Part shown: positions 23,252 to 34,440 of the stretch, in pieces
Layout: each line of letters opens with the position of its first letter
How positions within the stretch are numbered: the stretch's first letter is position 1
Assembly: GCA_947652605.1 (NCBI GenBank)
Contig: OX393579.1
Coordinates: 41,794,970-41,858,969, forward strand
Origin: Elmis aenea
Taxonomy: Eukaryota; Arthropoda; Insecta; Coleoptera; Elmidae
DNA: 64,000 bases
Direction of reading: 5' to 3'
The notes under the pieces: generated by a model
The model's input: the letters and a program-made list of their open reading frames with translations, nothing else
The model's database searches: none
Told to the model about the DNA's origin: nothing
Made by a program: the position numbers and the translations under genes

Positions 23252-23640
23252 AAACATATTTTCCGACGACCACTATGTAAAGCGAGTAATTTCGCACGAC
23301 TTACTACTACTGAAAATGACAAATTGCGCATGACACCGGAAATTGTGTGCAAAGTGCACTTTGCGTGTGTAAAGTGACGATTTCCGCTACATTACACACG
23401 CTAAACGCGCTGTCAAGTTAACGTGAAGAAAATCTAACCTCACAAATGTCAAGTGTCACCAACGTCAAAAAAATGTTATTTTCACAATTTTTTTGCAGAA
23501 TTAATGATTATGTCTAAATGGTCGTCGGAAAAGCATAGTGTACAACTCGTGCTGAAAGAATATTTCACACGAGTATGACAGTTGAGCCACGAGCCGTCAC
23601 TAGTTGTACAATATACTATTTTATATCAACTTATTACTTG
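23252..23640 (+). repeat. Interspersed inverted-repeat element, copy 1
   Basis: TTTTCCGACGACCA near 23258 faces TGGTCGTCGGAAAA near 23519. A TGTACAACTCGTG/ACTAGTTGTACA inverted pair follows at about 23541-23630. The second half recurs directly at 41550-41852 (GTCAAGTGTCACCAAC, TTAATGATTATGTCTAA, GTCGGAAAAGCATAGT, GTACAATATACTATTT). It is non-coding. Confidence 0.65.
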
Positions 23641-24879
23641 TTTTTAGAAATAAGGCTGGGTTCATTCAATTATTGTTTATATTTTCTTGTTTTTCTCCAA
23701 GCTAACACGACTCAATTCTCAGAATTGGTATTTAATTTAGCTGATACAAATTAAACCTGCAGGAAATAGTAGAAGCCGATTCTACTAGCTAATTGAAGTC
23801 ATTTGTTAAGGCATCTGGTGACCACATGCACTCGAATGATAAAAACTAAGTGGATAATGTCGTTAAAGAAAATCGTAAAGTGGTTTAAAACACTTTACAA
23901 TGTTCTGTAAAGATAATGAATAACTTAATAAATGTTTATCTTAAGGTTTAAGTGTAAAGTTTATAATAAAACTGCACTTAGTTATATTTTAAGAAAAGCA
24001 CATGATGCACTATTTAGGAGCTGTAAGTAATTTTCTCTTGAAAAACTGAACTCTTCACAAATTTTATACACTTAAGACTACCAGTACAACTTAATTTTTT
24101 AAACCTTTTAAGCTAACGACCCTCAACAATTCGTTTTAGTTTAGCGAGTTCCAATTAAAAAAAAAATGTTTTAAAACAATACAGTGAAAATCCAATATGT
24201 ACGTATGCACACAGCAAAATTAAATTATGTGAACAATATGAAAATAAAAATCGTAAAATTACAAAATTAAAAGAAATCATCCTGGGGTAAAATAATTTAA
24301 TTTGGTTGGATAAAATGTACAGTTGGTGAATTAATGGGTTTTATTCTTTCATTTTATGTTCTGTGATAAAATGTGTTGCAGCAAAACTACATATTAATTT
24401 ATGAGACACTCGCAATTCATTTTAATATACGTATTAACTTTATTGCAATTACAAAAGTAATTTGAGTGAGATGGATCAGGCAGTAGCGCGTGGACCTCAA
24501 GGCAATCAACGGCTTTTAGTCTGACTGTAAGATACTTCCATTTGCTACTCATGTTTTACATTTTATTTTTATATGTTACATTTTCTTATTTATGCAATAA
24601 ACGTTTAGTTGTTTTTGCAATTTTAAATGTCAGGTACGACATAGATACATATATCTTTGCAAACATCAGTTTCGTTGAGGAAATCATGATAGCATTTCAA
24701 AGCACATCATTGTTAACAATAGTGCGAAAAAATGGAATGTAATGTACAAATTTATTTACCTACTTATTGACTTTATCGATATTTACTTTCACCAACAGCC
24801 GCATGAAGAAAGTATTGTGATCAGTGACAGACTGGAAAGAAAAACCGACTCAGGCATTCAGATTAAAGAGGCCCACAGC
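23641..24879. other. No gene recognised
   Basis: AT-rich DNA. Nothing was recognised on either strand. Confidence 0.45.
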
Positions 24880-24990
24880 CAGGGTTGGGCAAAATTTAAT
24901 TTTTATTACAAAAATCAAAAATCATTGACTTAAATTTAAAAAATCACAAATTTTTGAGGTTCTTGATTTTTTATAAGAAACTTGGCTATT
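24880..24990 (+). mobile_element. Possible hAT-like left end
   Basis: CAGGGTTGGGCAAAATTTAA followed by repeated AAAATCAAAAATC is the kind of terminus seen in several hAT families. No partner end or target duplication was found. Confidence 0.3.
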
Positions 24991-25035
24991 TCTTCTTTTC
25001 ACAACTAATTTATTCATTTTTTACACTACATTATA

Positions 25036-25985
25036 AAGGGTGGTCCACTTTTTAGTAGCAGTCGACAGAAAAACTTATTTTAAAGCGAATATTTCACATC
25101 AACATGGTTCCAAAAACGCTTCATTTTAAAGATACAGGGTGTTAAAATTTTCGAAAAATATCGATAATGTTTAACCGTTTCTCAACCAGTGGATATATTT
25201 AAACCAAATTTAATATACAGCACCACCTTACAGGTTACCACAATCGATAAAAATTTAAAGTCCCACAAGCAACTGGTGGCGGAGTTGTGGGGGTTCAGTT
25301 TCAATAAAATTTATAAAAAACTAGTACGGCCCGGTTCAAAATCAAACTAGAACTTGTTTTTGGGTAGAGCATTTTATTCTAAACAAAAAGTGTCTCTTGA
25401 CTTTCTTGGTATTTGTCACCGTTTGGCGCAAAATTTGATTTATTTTACCATTTTCGCGAAAAATTTGCTCCTAAGTTCGATCTAAAAATATAGCTAATAT
25501 TCGTAATAGAAAAGTAATTACCGATTTTTGCAGTTTTTAATAACAGAACATACTAATAATGAGGAAAGAAGTTCCGCTAAATTAACGATTAATGAGCATT
25601 TACTCTGCAAGTTGCAATTTTCTGCTTTTCGCGATATTTTTGGATCGAACTTGGGAGCAAATTTTTCGCGAAAATGGTAAAATAATCAAATTTTGCGCCA
25701 AACGGTGGCAAATACCAAGAAAGTCAAAAGGCACTTTTTGTTAAGAATAAAAGGTTCTACCCAAAAACAGGTTCAAGTTTGATTTTAAACAGGTCCGTAC
25801 TAGTTTTTTATAAAATTTATTGAAACTGAACCCCCACAACTCCGCCACTGGTTGCCTGTGGAACTTGAAAGTTTTACAGATTGTAGTAACCTAAAAGCTG
25901 GTGCTGTATACCAAATTTGGTTTATATATATCAACTGGTTGAGAAACGGTTAAACATTATCGTTATTTTTTTGAAAATTTTAACA
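25036..25985. mobile_element. Long-inverted-repeat element, related to 13209-13385
   Basis: The left end AAAGGGTGGTCCACTTTTTAG lies next to TA. Arms of about 350-450 bp (25130-25490 and 25630-25985) are near-complementary, for example AACTGGTGGCGGAGTTGTGG against its inverse at 25830-25850. The right arm stops at the inner CAGGGTG module (AACACTGAACATATA) and lacks the outermost 95 bp of the left arm. It is non-coding, with a centre of about 130 bp. Confidence 0.75.
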
Positions 25986-28900
25986 CTGAACATATACCAT
26001 TCCAATATAAAACGATTTATTTTGGTGGTTACCATGGTTTGTTTATGTTCATATTCATTGAGAAAAAAGTCAATGGTTCATATTGGGTAGAATTGAAGGG
26101 CGTTTTAGCGTTGTCGCCGTGTAAACGTCAAAATTATTCTTCTACATTTATTCGAATTTGAGAAATAAAATTAAAACTTAATTTTACCGCTCCCTTTTAG
26201 GGAGAAAACTCCGAAAGGAGACGTCTAAGGAAAAAAAATTATATAAAAGACCCCCCTTAGTTTTTAATTGCCTACACTTCTTATACTCTGTAACCATATT
26301 TGCTTGATATCCACAAGGATAGTCGCAAGTTATCTTGGGCAGTTGAAAAAAATAATATTGGTAATAAAAGGCACATACGTCGTATGAAGAAAGTATAGTA
26401 ATCGCGAAATTGATAGAAGCCGACATTCACACGTTTTGAGGTCCTCTGAACAAATTTTGGCGTTTTTATTTAGGCTGATGTATACTCTAATTTTATAATT
26501 ATTTAAAAAACAAATTTGGAACATTTCAATCAATAACAAAATACAAATTTTTAAGAGATAATATCAATTTGGTTGATTCATAACGTAGAAATTTTGATAC
26601 TTTACATTACAAAAAATATATTAGGTTATGTTTTTCAAACTTTCCTACCACCCTGTGTATATTCAGTTTTATTAACTATTTCCTTCTTGCAACTTTTTTT
26701 TTATAATAATGGATTCGTTCGGAGCACAAAATATATTATCTTCATTATAAATGTCGGCTTTTTTAATAATTAATCGTTTACATTAAAAATACAAAAGTAC
26801 ATTTATTACTTTTAGAATATTGGAAAATAATTTACTAAGCAAGAGAAAGCACTTTGTTTGATTACTCGCACGAGTACTTATAGTGATTTTTAAAGCTTAA
26901 AGTGCACTTATCATTAATATTTCAAAACTTTACTTTAGTCTAAAATAAGTTTGGTATACCAAGGTGCTTTTCCGCGACTAAAAAGTTTTGAAATAAAACG
27001 TTTTTAAAGCAAGTTATTAAAAAAAAACGTTTTATTTTACAGGTTCAAAGAATATCGGGTTATATATAAAACACAAAACAATATAAACAATTGATGTTCA
27101 AAAAAACAAATTACAACCGAGATGTTTGTTATTGTTGAAATTTTAGAATTTTTTTTCCGTAAAAACTAATAAATAAATGCTAAAGAAAGGTATTCGTTAC
27201 AAAGATTTTTATTTATAAATTTAACAAAACTGAGTAAGCACTTATTTCATAAAAGTTACAACAAAAACCATTGTATTATGATTATATCGTTTTACCACAT
27301 ATTAAAGTTTTTACTTTGCTCTTTACTATCATTATGTCATAGAAAAATCGATTACTAAAAACTATTTATTTTTCAATTACACTTTGTGCGTGCTTGTTTG
27401 CTTTTTAAATTTGTTTTTAATAAAGCTTAAAAACTACATTACAAATCCCGGTGGTTTAGTTGATTTATTTAATAATAACAAATACACAGCACGATAAACC
27501 TTAAGTATTATGTTACTATAAAATAATAAATAAAATGCAATAAATATAAATATTTCTATTAACAAAATAAAACTCCACATTTTAAAGAATATAATAAATG
27601 CTTAAAGGTATAATATTACGGAATTATTATTAATGTTTTTCGAAAATAGTTTAAAATTATTTTTTTTTAAATATTAAGAATAATTTCCTATACCTCAAAA
27701 ACTTTGACCAATTGTTAGGTAAATATATCCTTCTTTTGGTCTTGTTTGTGAAAGCGTTATTCCATTTAAGTGAGTTTATAGTTTTTATTGCGATGCTTTC
27801 TTCAATCATCTCGGTGTTTATTTCTTCTTTACTGGTGCCTGCTTTGTTAAACATTAATTTAAATATTAATGTTCATTCGCTCCCCTGGGGTTTTCTGCTT
27901 CTAATTTTATACTAAATATTTTTAGAATAGTAAAAAAATGGGGCGAAAAAACATTTACGATCTAGGTCCGTCACCTTGGCAGCACCACTTTCTTCAATCG
28001 AAATAAAACTATTGCCATAATTTTGTGCTAATTTTATACTAATTTTGTGCTAATTTTGTGTTATTTGCCTTACAAATAAAATTTTGTGCCAATTCTATTA
28101 CGAAGTTATATTCTAAACAGTAAAAGATCCTCCATTAATTTTAAATAGCAACAGTTAGAACCAGGACATTTAAAAATCTCATAAGCAACAAAATTGTTTT
28201 AATAAATATCAATCTTCTTGATTTTAGTTCTTAAAAGAGTTTAGTCAATGCAAAAAGATCACAAATAATTTTAAACATGAAGTGTATTTTTACGAAGGAA
28301 CAGTTCAAAGTTTAACAGAAAGTTATTTCTCATTAAATTCGGATTTCCGAGACGCTATTTTTTGCAGTTGTCCATATTAGGTTTGTTTTAACAAGGCTAT
28401 GTACCATCCGATGAACAATCAGTTTTGCGCAGTATCGATATCGCGTTTCTAATAGTTCATCTGACGGTTAGTCGGTTCTTCCAGCAGTCATCATATCAAT
28501 TATGAACTAGTTTGTGAACGGTAAAAACAGTACATGAACGAAGGCAAGAACTATCGCTGGATTTTTACACGAATGCGCATTAGCACAAAAGCACCTGCTG
28601 GAACAATCCTTATAGTATATTAATTGCTGAATTATTGATACACTTCGTATATATTTAAATATAGGTACTCTACAAAAAAATTCAAGGACTCTAAAAAGCC
28701 GAGCAATATGTAATCGTTTATTATAAAAATTGCTATATTGAGACATATGATTTATTTTAAATTTATAATTTTGGTAAATTATCCCAATGTTTCGTTTTTG
28801 TAATCTTATATTGCATTGTATTAATGAGAAATTGCTAAAGTTACACAATATTCGTCGTTTGCATTTGCAATTCAAATCATTTCTTGTGCGTAATGGAAAT

Positions 28901-30377
28901 AATAGTATAGCATTAACATATATGCTTGCTAACTGCAAGTTTTAAATAACTGTAGTTTGAAGGTCAATTCACATACAGGGTATTCAGATCCCTAGAAAAG
29001 TGTTTATAAATTAATGTAGTATGTACAGGTTTTTATTTAAACTTTCTGTATCGATCTTTAAGTTAGATATAAACAAAATGCACTCTGTATGAGATGCTAA
29101 GCACCAGCTATACGCAGTAAAAAGCACAGAATTTTTCATTATGCACATATTATCTTCGTGAGTTTATGTAAAAAATAGTGTTGATTGTGGAGTGACCCTA
29201 AATACTAATTTAAAAAAATTAAAAGACAAAGTTTAAATGTGTTTGAAGGTATTACAACCTGTGCAAGTCTACTACTCCATTTGGGTCACTATAGAAATCT
29301 CGCTTAATATAGGAGATGGTAATTTGGTTATATTGGCAAAAAGTTTCAAATATGTAAAGTATTTTAGCAAATCTAGAAGATTTGACCATTGCACAGTTGC
29401 GTTAATAACGAGTAAACTGAAAATTAATTTACTTATTATCTTTTTTACTTTTAAAATAAACGATCTGAATTTCTGAGCTATCTAATAAATTGACATGAAA
29501 CATAATAGATATCTTTTTCTTTTAAATTAAAGATGTTTCACCATTATGCCACGTTTTAAAATGTACTGCCACATAAGCAAGTGTCGGTGTCATTTTTTTT
29601 TAACTGTTCTCCGTTTTTCTTAGTATTTCCGTGCTAAGAAGTTGTGATTTGTTTTAAAGCTTGTTTTTAAAATATAAAATTACTAAGTGTACACAAACAA
29701 TAAAATAAAGTCTTTGTTTAGGAAAATTAGTGAGTACAAAATTTCTCGTTTACAACATATTACCGTAACACCAAGCTTAATAGTACAAAAAAGAATACTG
29801 GCGGTACGTTAGTAATACATAATAACAATAAGTTTTTTTTAGACAAATTTGTTTTGCACATTTCGTTGCCGATTTGAATTTCTGTGAAAAGATGAGATTA
29901 TCGATGAGGCATAAACGTGATTTTCAGACAACAAAACAAGTTTTTAAGGGGTCTAGACCTCTAGAGGCTCTTAAAGATCAACATAGAAAGTGTAAATACT
30001 TAAGAAGAAGTGTACTGGGATAAAAAACAGCGATCGACTATATTGCCTTGTTTTTCTGTACAGCGCCGTAACCATTTATCAAATCTCCAAACTTTTTAAC
30101 CCATTAAAAACAAGTCTTAAAAAGCTACGCAGTTGAGAGCTTTTAAATATTAGTTAATATTTAATTATAATCGTCAAGGATTGAAAAAGTTTTTACTTGT
30201 GATGTATGTTCTGGTAATAAAGGGTATACGATTTTATAACGGAATTAAATAGTCTTTAAAATGTGTGTTAGTTGGTTACTCTTTGTGTCATTATAACCGC
30301 AAATAGATAACTCTTTGGTTTGATTATACTGTCACATAAAATGTACTGTATTTTACAACAATATCGATGCCTAATGA
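25986..30377. other. No gene recognised (4.4 kb)
   Basis: AT-rich DNA. The longest open frame is a 143-codon reverse-strand frame at 28507-28938, rich in Ile, Asn, Cys and Arg with no motif. It is probably chance. Short repeats of TTTTGTGCTAAT occur near 28020-28060. Confidence 0.45.
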
Positions 30378-31088
30378 AGTTTTTTTTTTTTTTTGTCTTC
30401 GGAGTTTCGGTCAGCTCTCCCTGGCCATTATCAAGAGATTTTATGAAAAACAACTGTCTGAATAAAAATAATGTCAGACAGAAACTAGTGTCACTTTCTG
30501 TTAGTCAAGGATGACTAAATTTGCACCGTCTCTCACTTGACTGCGTGTTACTTGCAAATCGCAAATCTTTTCGCGAATCCCGGCTGAAACTGCGTCTGTT
30601 GGCGGCGCTTTGCTGACAGGTAGAGGACGTACCTGCCTCTCTCTACAACAGCTAGTCAACACTGGCTTCCATGCTACTGGCAGTCTCTGACCATCATCCC
30701 GTTTATTGATATTGTTCATCCTCTTTTCTATTTCAATAGCCTCTCGGATGATCTTTGACGAGAAATGTTCTACATTGGCCAGTATTTTGGCGTCATCGAC
30801 GATTTTGTGACCAGTGGAGCTGATATGCTGATAAAGGACCGATGTGGTGTCTTTATTCCTGACTGACTTTTTATGTTCTTGGAATCGTACACCTACGAGT
30901 CTATTGGTCTATCCAATATATGATTTTTGACAAATTGCACACGGTATCTTATAGACCCCTTGGTTTTCCAGAAATATCTTACACTTTGGACTGTTAAGGA
31001 CATTTTAAATTTTACGATTAGCTGTAAATATGGTTTTGATATTATGGTGGTGGAGCAGTTTACTAATCTTATCGGATGTTCCTTTAAC
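30378..31088 (-). pseudogene. Penelope-like element, 3' half with GIY-YIG endonuclease
   Basis: The reverse-strand frame reads VKGTSDKISKLLHHHNIKTI, then KIFLENQGVYKIPC, then CQKSYIG, a stop, TNRLVGVRFQEHKK and VEHFSSKIIREAIEIEKR. GVYKIPC plus SYIG is the GIY-YIG signature, and the preceding K...D.I.KLL..H.IKT linker is typical of Penelope-like elements, which couple an RT to this endonuclease. Two in-frame stops break it (TAA at 31005-31007 and TAG at 30909-30911), so it is dead. Downstream (about 30395-30445) a degenerate TTGATAA...CCGAAAC motif is followed by an A-run on the reverse strand, probably the element's 3' end. A LINE inserted at about 31088/32471 separates this half from its upstream part. 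Confidence 0.85.
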
Positions 31089-32324
31089 AACGCTCAAAAT
31101 GGTTTCAGAAAAGGCAAGACAACTACCCGTGCTATTTACATGGCAATCCGAAATGTACTTCAATCCCTCAACAAAGACAAACACACCATGGTCATGTGTG
31201 TTGATCTCTCAAAAGCTTTTGATAGTGTTGACCACGAGATACTGCTAACGAAATTAGAACACTATGGTATACGAGGGACCGCCCATAATCTTATAACATC
31301 TTATCTTTCGGAAAGAAACCAATACGTTGCCGGAAAAGACACGTCAGGTAGATTTCTAAAATCCAACAAAAAGAAAATCAAAAAAGGAGTCCCGCAAGGA
31401 TCAATCTTGGGCCCCCTCTTATACATACTGTACACAAATGATCTTCCAGATTTTGTCAAAACTTCCCTTATACAATTTGCCGATGACACATCTGCCATTA
31501 TTAGTGACTCAGATTCCAAAAACTCTGAACAAAAACTCTTAGACTGTTTAGGCCAACTCCAACATTGGTTTACGTTAAATAATCTAACCTTAAACGTCAA
31601 TAAAACGCAAGTTATAAAATTTTCACAAAGTAAAATAACCTCCGACTTAAAATTTCAAAATAATTCCACAAGTATAAATGTTGTTAATAAAATATCTTTT
31701 CTTGGTTTATGTATTGACTCTAGACTGGACTGGTCATACCATATCGAACGCCTGTCACAAAGCCTGTCACGGTACCCTTTTGCACTAAAAAACCTAAAAA
31801 AATTGGTCAATGCAAACGCGGCCAAAACTGCATATCATGCATATGTCGAATCTAGGTTACGCTATGCTGTAATTTTTTGGGGTAACGCTAGTGACTCAGA
31901 ACGCCTCTTCATTATACAAAAGCGATGTATAAGAAATATATTTGGCCTGAACTACCGAGATCACTGCAAAGAAACTTTTCGTGACAACGAAATATTAACG
32001 TTTTACGGTCTATTTATCCTCGAAGCCATCATGTTCGTAAAAAATAATGTAGATCTGTTCGAAGAGAATATAAGAAATCATGCAGCCAATACGCGACATA
32101 AAAAAAAACTAAAACCCGATTGTTTCAAATATACCTATCTTCAAAAAAATGTAGCCTCCACAATTATTGCTATATATAATAAATTTAACACATCACCTGA
32201 GAGTATAATAAATCTTCCCACCCGCGAATTGAAGAAGAAATTAAGAATAGTTCTGATTTCTAAAGCTTACTATGGAGTAAGCGAATATTTAAATGATGCT
32301 GACTTTGTAAAATGTTATATTTAA
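31089..32324 (+). CDS. LINE reverse transcriptase, 5'-truncated
   Basis: The open frame continues into upstream Penelope sequence as far as an ATG at 30927, but homology begins at about 31092 with AQNGFRKGKTTTRA. From there it shows, in order, the RT blocks VDLSKAFDSVDHEIL, KKGVPQGSILGPLLYILYTN, and FADD at 31476-31487 with both catalytic aspartates intact. Thumb/C-terminal blocks follow (NLTLNVNKTQVIKF, FLGLCIDSRLDW, ILTFYGLFILEAIMFV). The first RT blocks and the whole endonuclease are missing, so it cannot retrotranspose despite 412 uninterrupted codons. The CR1/L2/Daphne-like group is my best guess from the C-terminal pattern. The open frame suggests a fairly recent insertion. Confidence 0.85.
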   Translation, partial: NAQNGFRKGKTTTRAIYMAIRNVLQSLNKDKHTMVMCVDLSKAFDSVDHEILLTKLEHYGIRGTAHNLITSYLSERNQYVAGKDTSGRFLKSNKKKIKKGVPQGSILGPLLYILYTNDLPDFVKTSLIQFADDTSAIISDSDSKNSEQKLLDCLGQLQHWFTLNNLTLNVNKTQVIKFSQSKITSDLKFQNNSTSINVVNKISFLGLCIDSRLDWSYHIERLSQSLSRYPFALKNLKKLVNANAAKTAYHAYVESRLRYAVIFWGNASDSERLFIIQKRCIRNIFGLNYRDHCKETFRDNEILTFYGLFILEAIMFVKNNVDLFEENIRNHAANTRHKKKLKPDCFKYTYLQKNVASTIIAIYNKFNTSPESIINLPTRELKKKLRIVLISKAYYGVSEYLNDADFVKCYI

Positions 32325-32440
32325 ATATCATTTTTCTGTGTTTTTTGTTTTTTATTAACTATGTATATTATTTGTAATGTACGTAAATTATTATTGTGAC
32401 AAGTTCTACACCTTTTTTGGGATATTCAGAACAAATAAAG

Positions 32441-32472
<32 letters not shown>
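32441..32472 (+). repeat. (ATT)n microsatellite tail of the LINE
   Basis: About ten ATT units follow AACAAATAAAG. This is the repetitive 3' tail type seen in CR1/L2-like LINEs. Confidence 0.85.
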
Positions 32473-32606
32473 GGTAAATGGGCTAAGCCAATGGGAGGTG
32501 TTTCTGCCTCAGTAGTTTTCTTCGTTGTAATCCGTTTTAAAGATCGTGTGATTGCTTTATTTTTGTATCCGTTTTGAAGCAGAGCTGATCTTAAGGTTTT
32601 TAGTTA
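32473..32606 (-). pseudogene. Penelope-like element, upstream portion beyond the LINE
   Basis: The reverse strand reads RSALLQNGYKNKAITRSLKR, then a short linker and PPIGLAHLP, which joins directly to VKGTSDKI at 31088. This is the region between RT thumb and endonuclease in Penelope-like elements. Upstream it loses frame and runs into the small repeat at 32608-32695. The RT core is absent. Confidence 0.75.
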
Positions 32607-32607
32607 G

Positions 32608-32695
32608 AGCTGGTCCAAACGTCGAGAATTGGTAAATACCACGCGGGTAAACTCCGAATACAAAATTAAAAATAACAGTAACTGCGAAAATCTAA
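32608..32695 (+). repeat. Half of a small foldback element (copy at 53985-54115)
   Basis: GAGCT..., AAACGTCGAG, ACGCGGGTAAACTCCGAA and finally AACTGCGAAAATCT match the right half of the 53985 repeat plus the complement of its terminus AGATTTTCGCGGTT. The left half is missing. Confidence 0.65.
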
Positions 32696-33009
32696 AACGA
32701 AACATTAATGTATAGTATGTACACTTAAAAATTTTATACAGAGAGAAAAATATTTCTACTTGCTCAAAACAGTAAGAGACAAACAAAATTAATAATCGGT
32801 TTAAATTACAGGATATTCTTGTCAATCTGATATTGTACCTTTCTGTTTCGAGGTATGTTTTCCTAGTTCTTGATTATTTTTCTCCTACACCTCTGTTTAT
32901 CGTTGCCTAACTGTGGCAAATTTCTCCAGCTGACTCAATTTTTTTTTGTCTATGTCTCACTTCGCTTACTCATTTTGTTCTTGTCTTCTTCTACTTATCA
33001 ATCTTCTAC

Positions 33010-33200
33010 CTTTAATTTTTATTTTCCATTTCAACAGTTTTTGTATACCCTCTTCATAGAACAGGATCGCCTGTGAAGATAGCCACACCTGCACTGCTCC
33101 TTGGACGTCATTGTCGCTTTCCTCGCATTTTCTACTTTCAAAAATATTCTTTGCGAAATTGTGATAAATCATATCGGAAATTGCCCATTTCGGCTCTTTA
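33010..33200 (-). pseudogene. Mariner transposase, C-terminal part (after split)
   Basis: The reverse frame contains SDMIYHNFAK, then DNDVQGAVQVWLSSQ and LFYEEGIQKLLKW, the C-terminal end of irritans-like mariner transposases (AVxxWLxxQxxxFYxxGIxKLxxR). It is the continuation of the 33808-34440 relic, separated from it by the inverted-repeat element at 33252-33807. The SD of SDMIYH probably corresponds to the third catalytic Asp. Confidence 0.75.
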
Positions 33201-33251
33201 ACAAAGCCAAATACTTACCGAATATGCCTCGTATTACCAATTTCCAATGTA

Positions 33252-33807
33252 CAGGGTGGTCTATTTTCGATGCCCATACAGGGTATCTCGGTTATTATCA
33301 GAGATAGAAAAAAACTAAATACATAAACTCGATTTATTTTTTCGAGAGAAATTTATTGCCGTAAACAGATTTTTGATATCTTTTTTAATTTTCGAAATAT
33401 AGCCAAAAACCGATTTTTGGCACTTTTCAAAAATGTTAAATATCTCGTTTAAACGAGAAGATAGAAAAAAACTTTTAAGACATTTTTCGCATGATTTTTT
33501 GTGCTTAATAAGATAGCGATGTTCAATTGTTTTTTACTCATATTAATGCCGATATATTACACCTAACTTTCTTATTTTAAATGGCAACCATAAAGAAATT
33601 ATATATTTTTGAAAAACGCAAAAAATAAGCTTTCGATTCATGTCAAAGCCAACTATGGTTGTAATTTAAAATAAGAAAGTTAGGTGTAATATATCAATAT
33701 TTGTATGAGTAAAAAAAATTGAACATCGCCATCTTATTAAGGACAAAAAACCATGCAAAAAATGTCTTTAAAGTTTTTTTCTATCTTTTCGTTTAAGCGA
33801 GAAAATT
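33252..33807. mobile_element. Inverted-repeat element inserted in the mariner relic
   Basis: The left end is TA then CAGGGTGGTCTATTTTCGATG. Arms (33430-33590 and 33658-33807) are complementary, e.g. CACCTAACTTTCTTATTTTA with TAAAATAAGAAAGTTAGGTG. The right arm lacks its outer 180 bp, so the copy is truncated or deleted at the right junction. Mariner coding sequence lies on both sides. Confidence 0.75.
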
Positions 33808-34440
33808 TGTTGAAGTGTGTTTCAGCCAAATCATTGAAGCGTATCACTCACCAGACGGTAAATGTTGGGATGGGCGTTATCATGGAGAAGAATAATGCCG
33901 TTAAACAACATTTCAGATCGTTTCAATTTTATGGCGCGTCTTAGTTTTTGTAAAGTTTTTTCAAAACACTTGAAATTGATTGTGGCCCCATACTCGAGAA
34001 AGTCGACAAGCAGCGAATCATTGCAGTCGAAGAAGAATGTCATCATGACTTGCCCGAAACTGGTGTGTACGGCTTTGGATTTCTTCGGCGGGGAAGAATT
34101 TACGTGTTTCCACAGTTGGCTTTGCCGTTTGCTCTCGGGCTCAAAATTGTGGCACCAAATTTCGTTCCTGGTGACGATACCGCACAGAACGGCTTACTTT
34201 TCCTTATGGTTCCGTTGCAGATGACCCAGAGATACAGCCATTCTAAGTCTTTTGTTCATCCGTCAATTGATATTGAACCCACTGCGCACAAAGTTTTCGA
34301 ATCAGCAGGTGGTCTTTGATTATGGAGCGTATGGAACAATGACTTATCCCCACCAAAATACGAAGTTATTTCTCTGTTATCCATCGATTTTTCTGGATAA
34401 GACCATCTACCCGCGTAGTTGAAGATGAACTGGTTAAGGT
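33808..34440 (-). pseudogene. Mariner transposase, N-terminal and catalytic part
   Basis: The reverse strand can be followed from VDGLIQKNRWITEK (stop) LRILVGISHCSIRSIIKDHL through KLCAQWVQYQLTDEQK, EIWCHNFEPESKRQS, LLVDFLEYGATINFKC, LRRAIKLKR and LLHDNAHPN, the order of an irritans-like mariner transposase. The first catalytic site, normally GDETW, reads RNEIW, so the Asp is lost. The second, HDNA, is kept. Several stops and frameshifts interrupt it. It ends at TLQ near 33810, where the inverted-repeat element begins. Confidence 0.8.

Larger units (their letters stand above)
31089..32472 (+). mobile_element. 5'-truncated LINE inserted in a Penelope-like element
   Basis: The body includes the RT frame, a short 3' UTR and an (ATT)n tail at 32441-32472. 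Penelope homology resumes immediately after the tail. The left side stops at ...CCTTTAAC and the right starts ATGGTAAATGGG, so only one or two bases of target seem lost or duplicated. This is a 5'-truncated integration. Confidence 0.8.

Noticed and set aside
28507..28938. 143-codon reverse-strand open frame
   Set aside because: It shows no domain, signal or family resemblance. Composition is what AT-rich non-coding DNA gives, and no neighbouring exon-like sequence was seen.
33862..34319. Forward-strand frames of about 90-120 codons
   Set aside because: Antisense to the mariner transposase relic; only the reverse strand shows transposase motifs.
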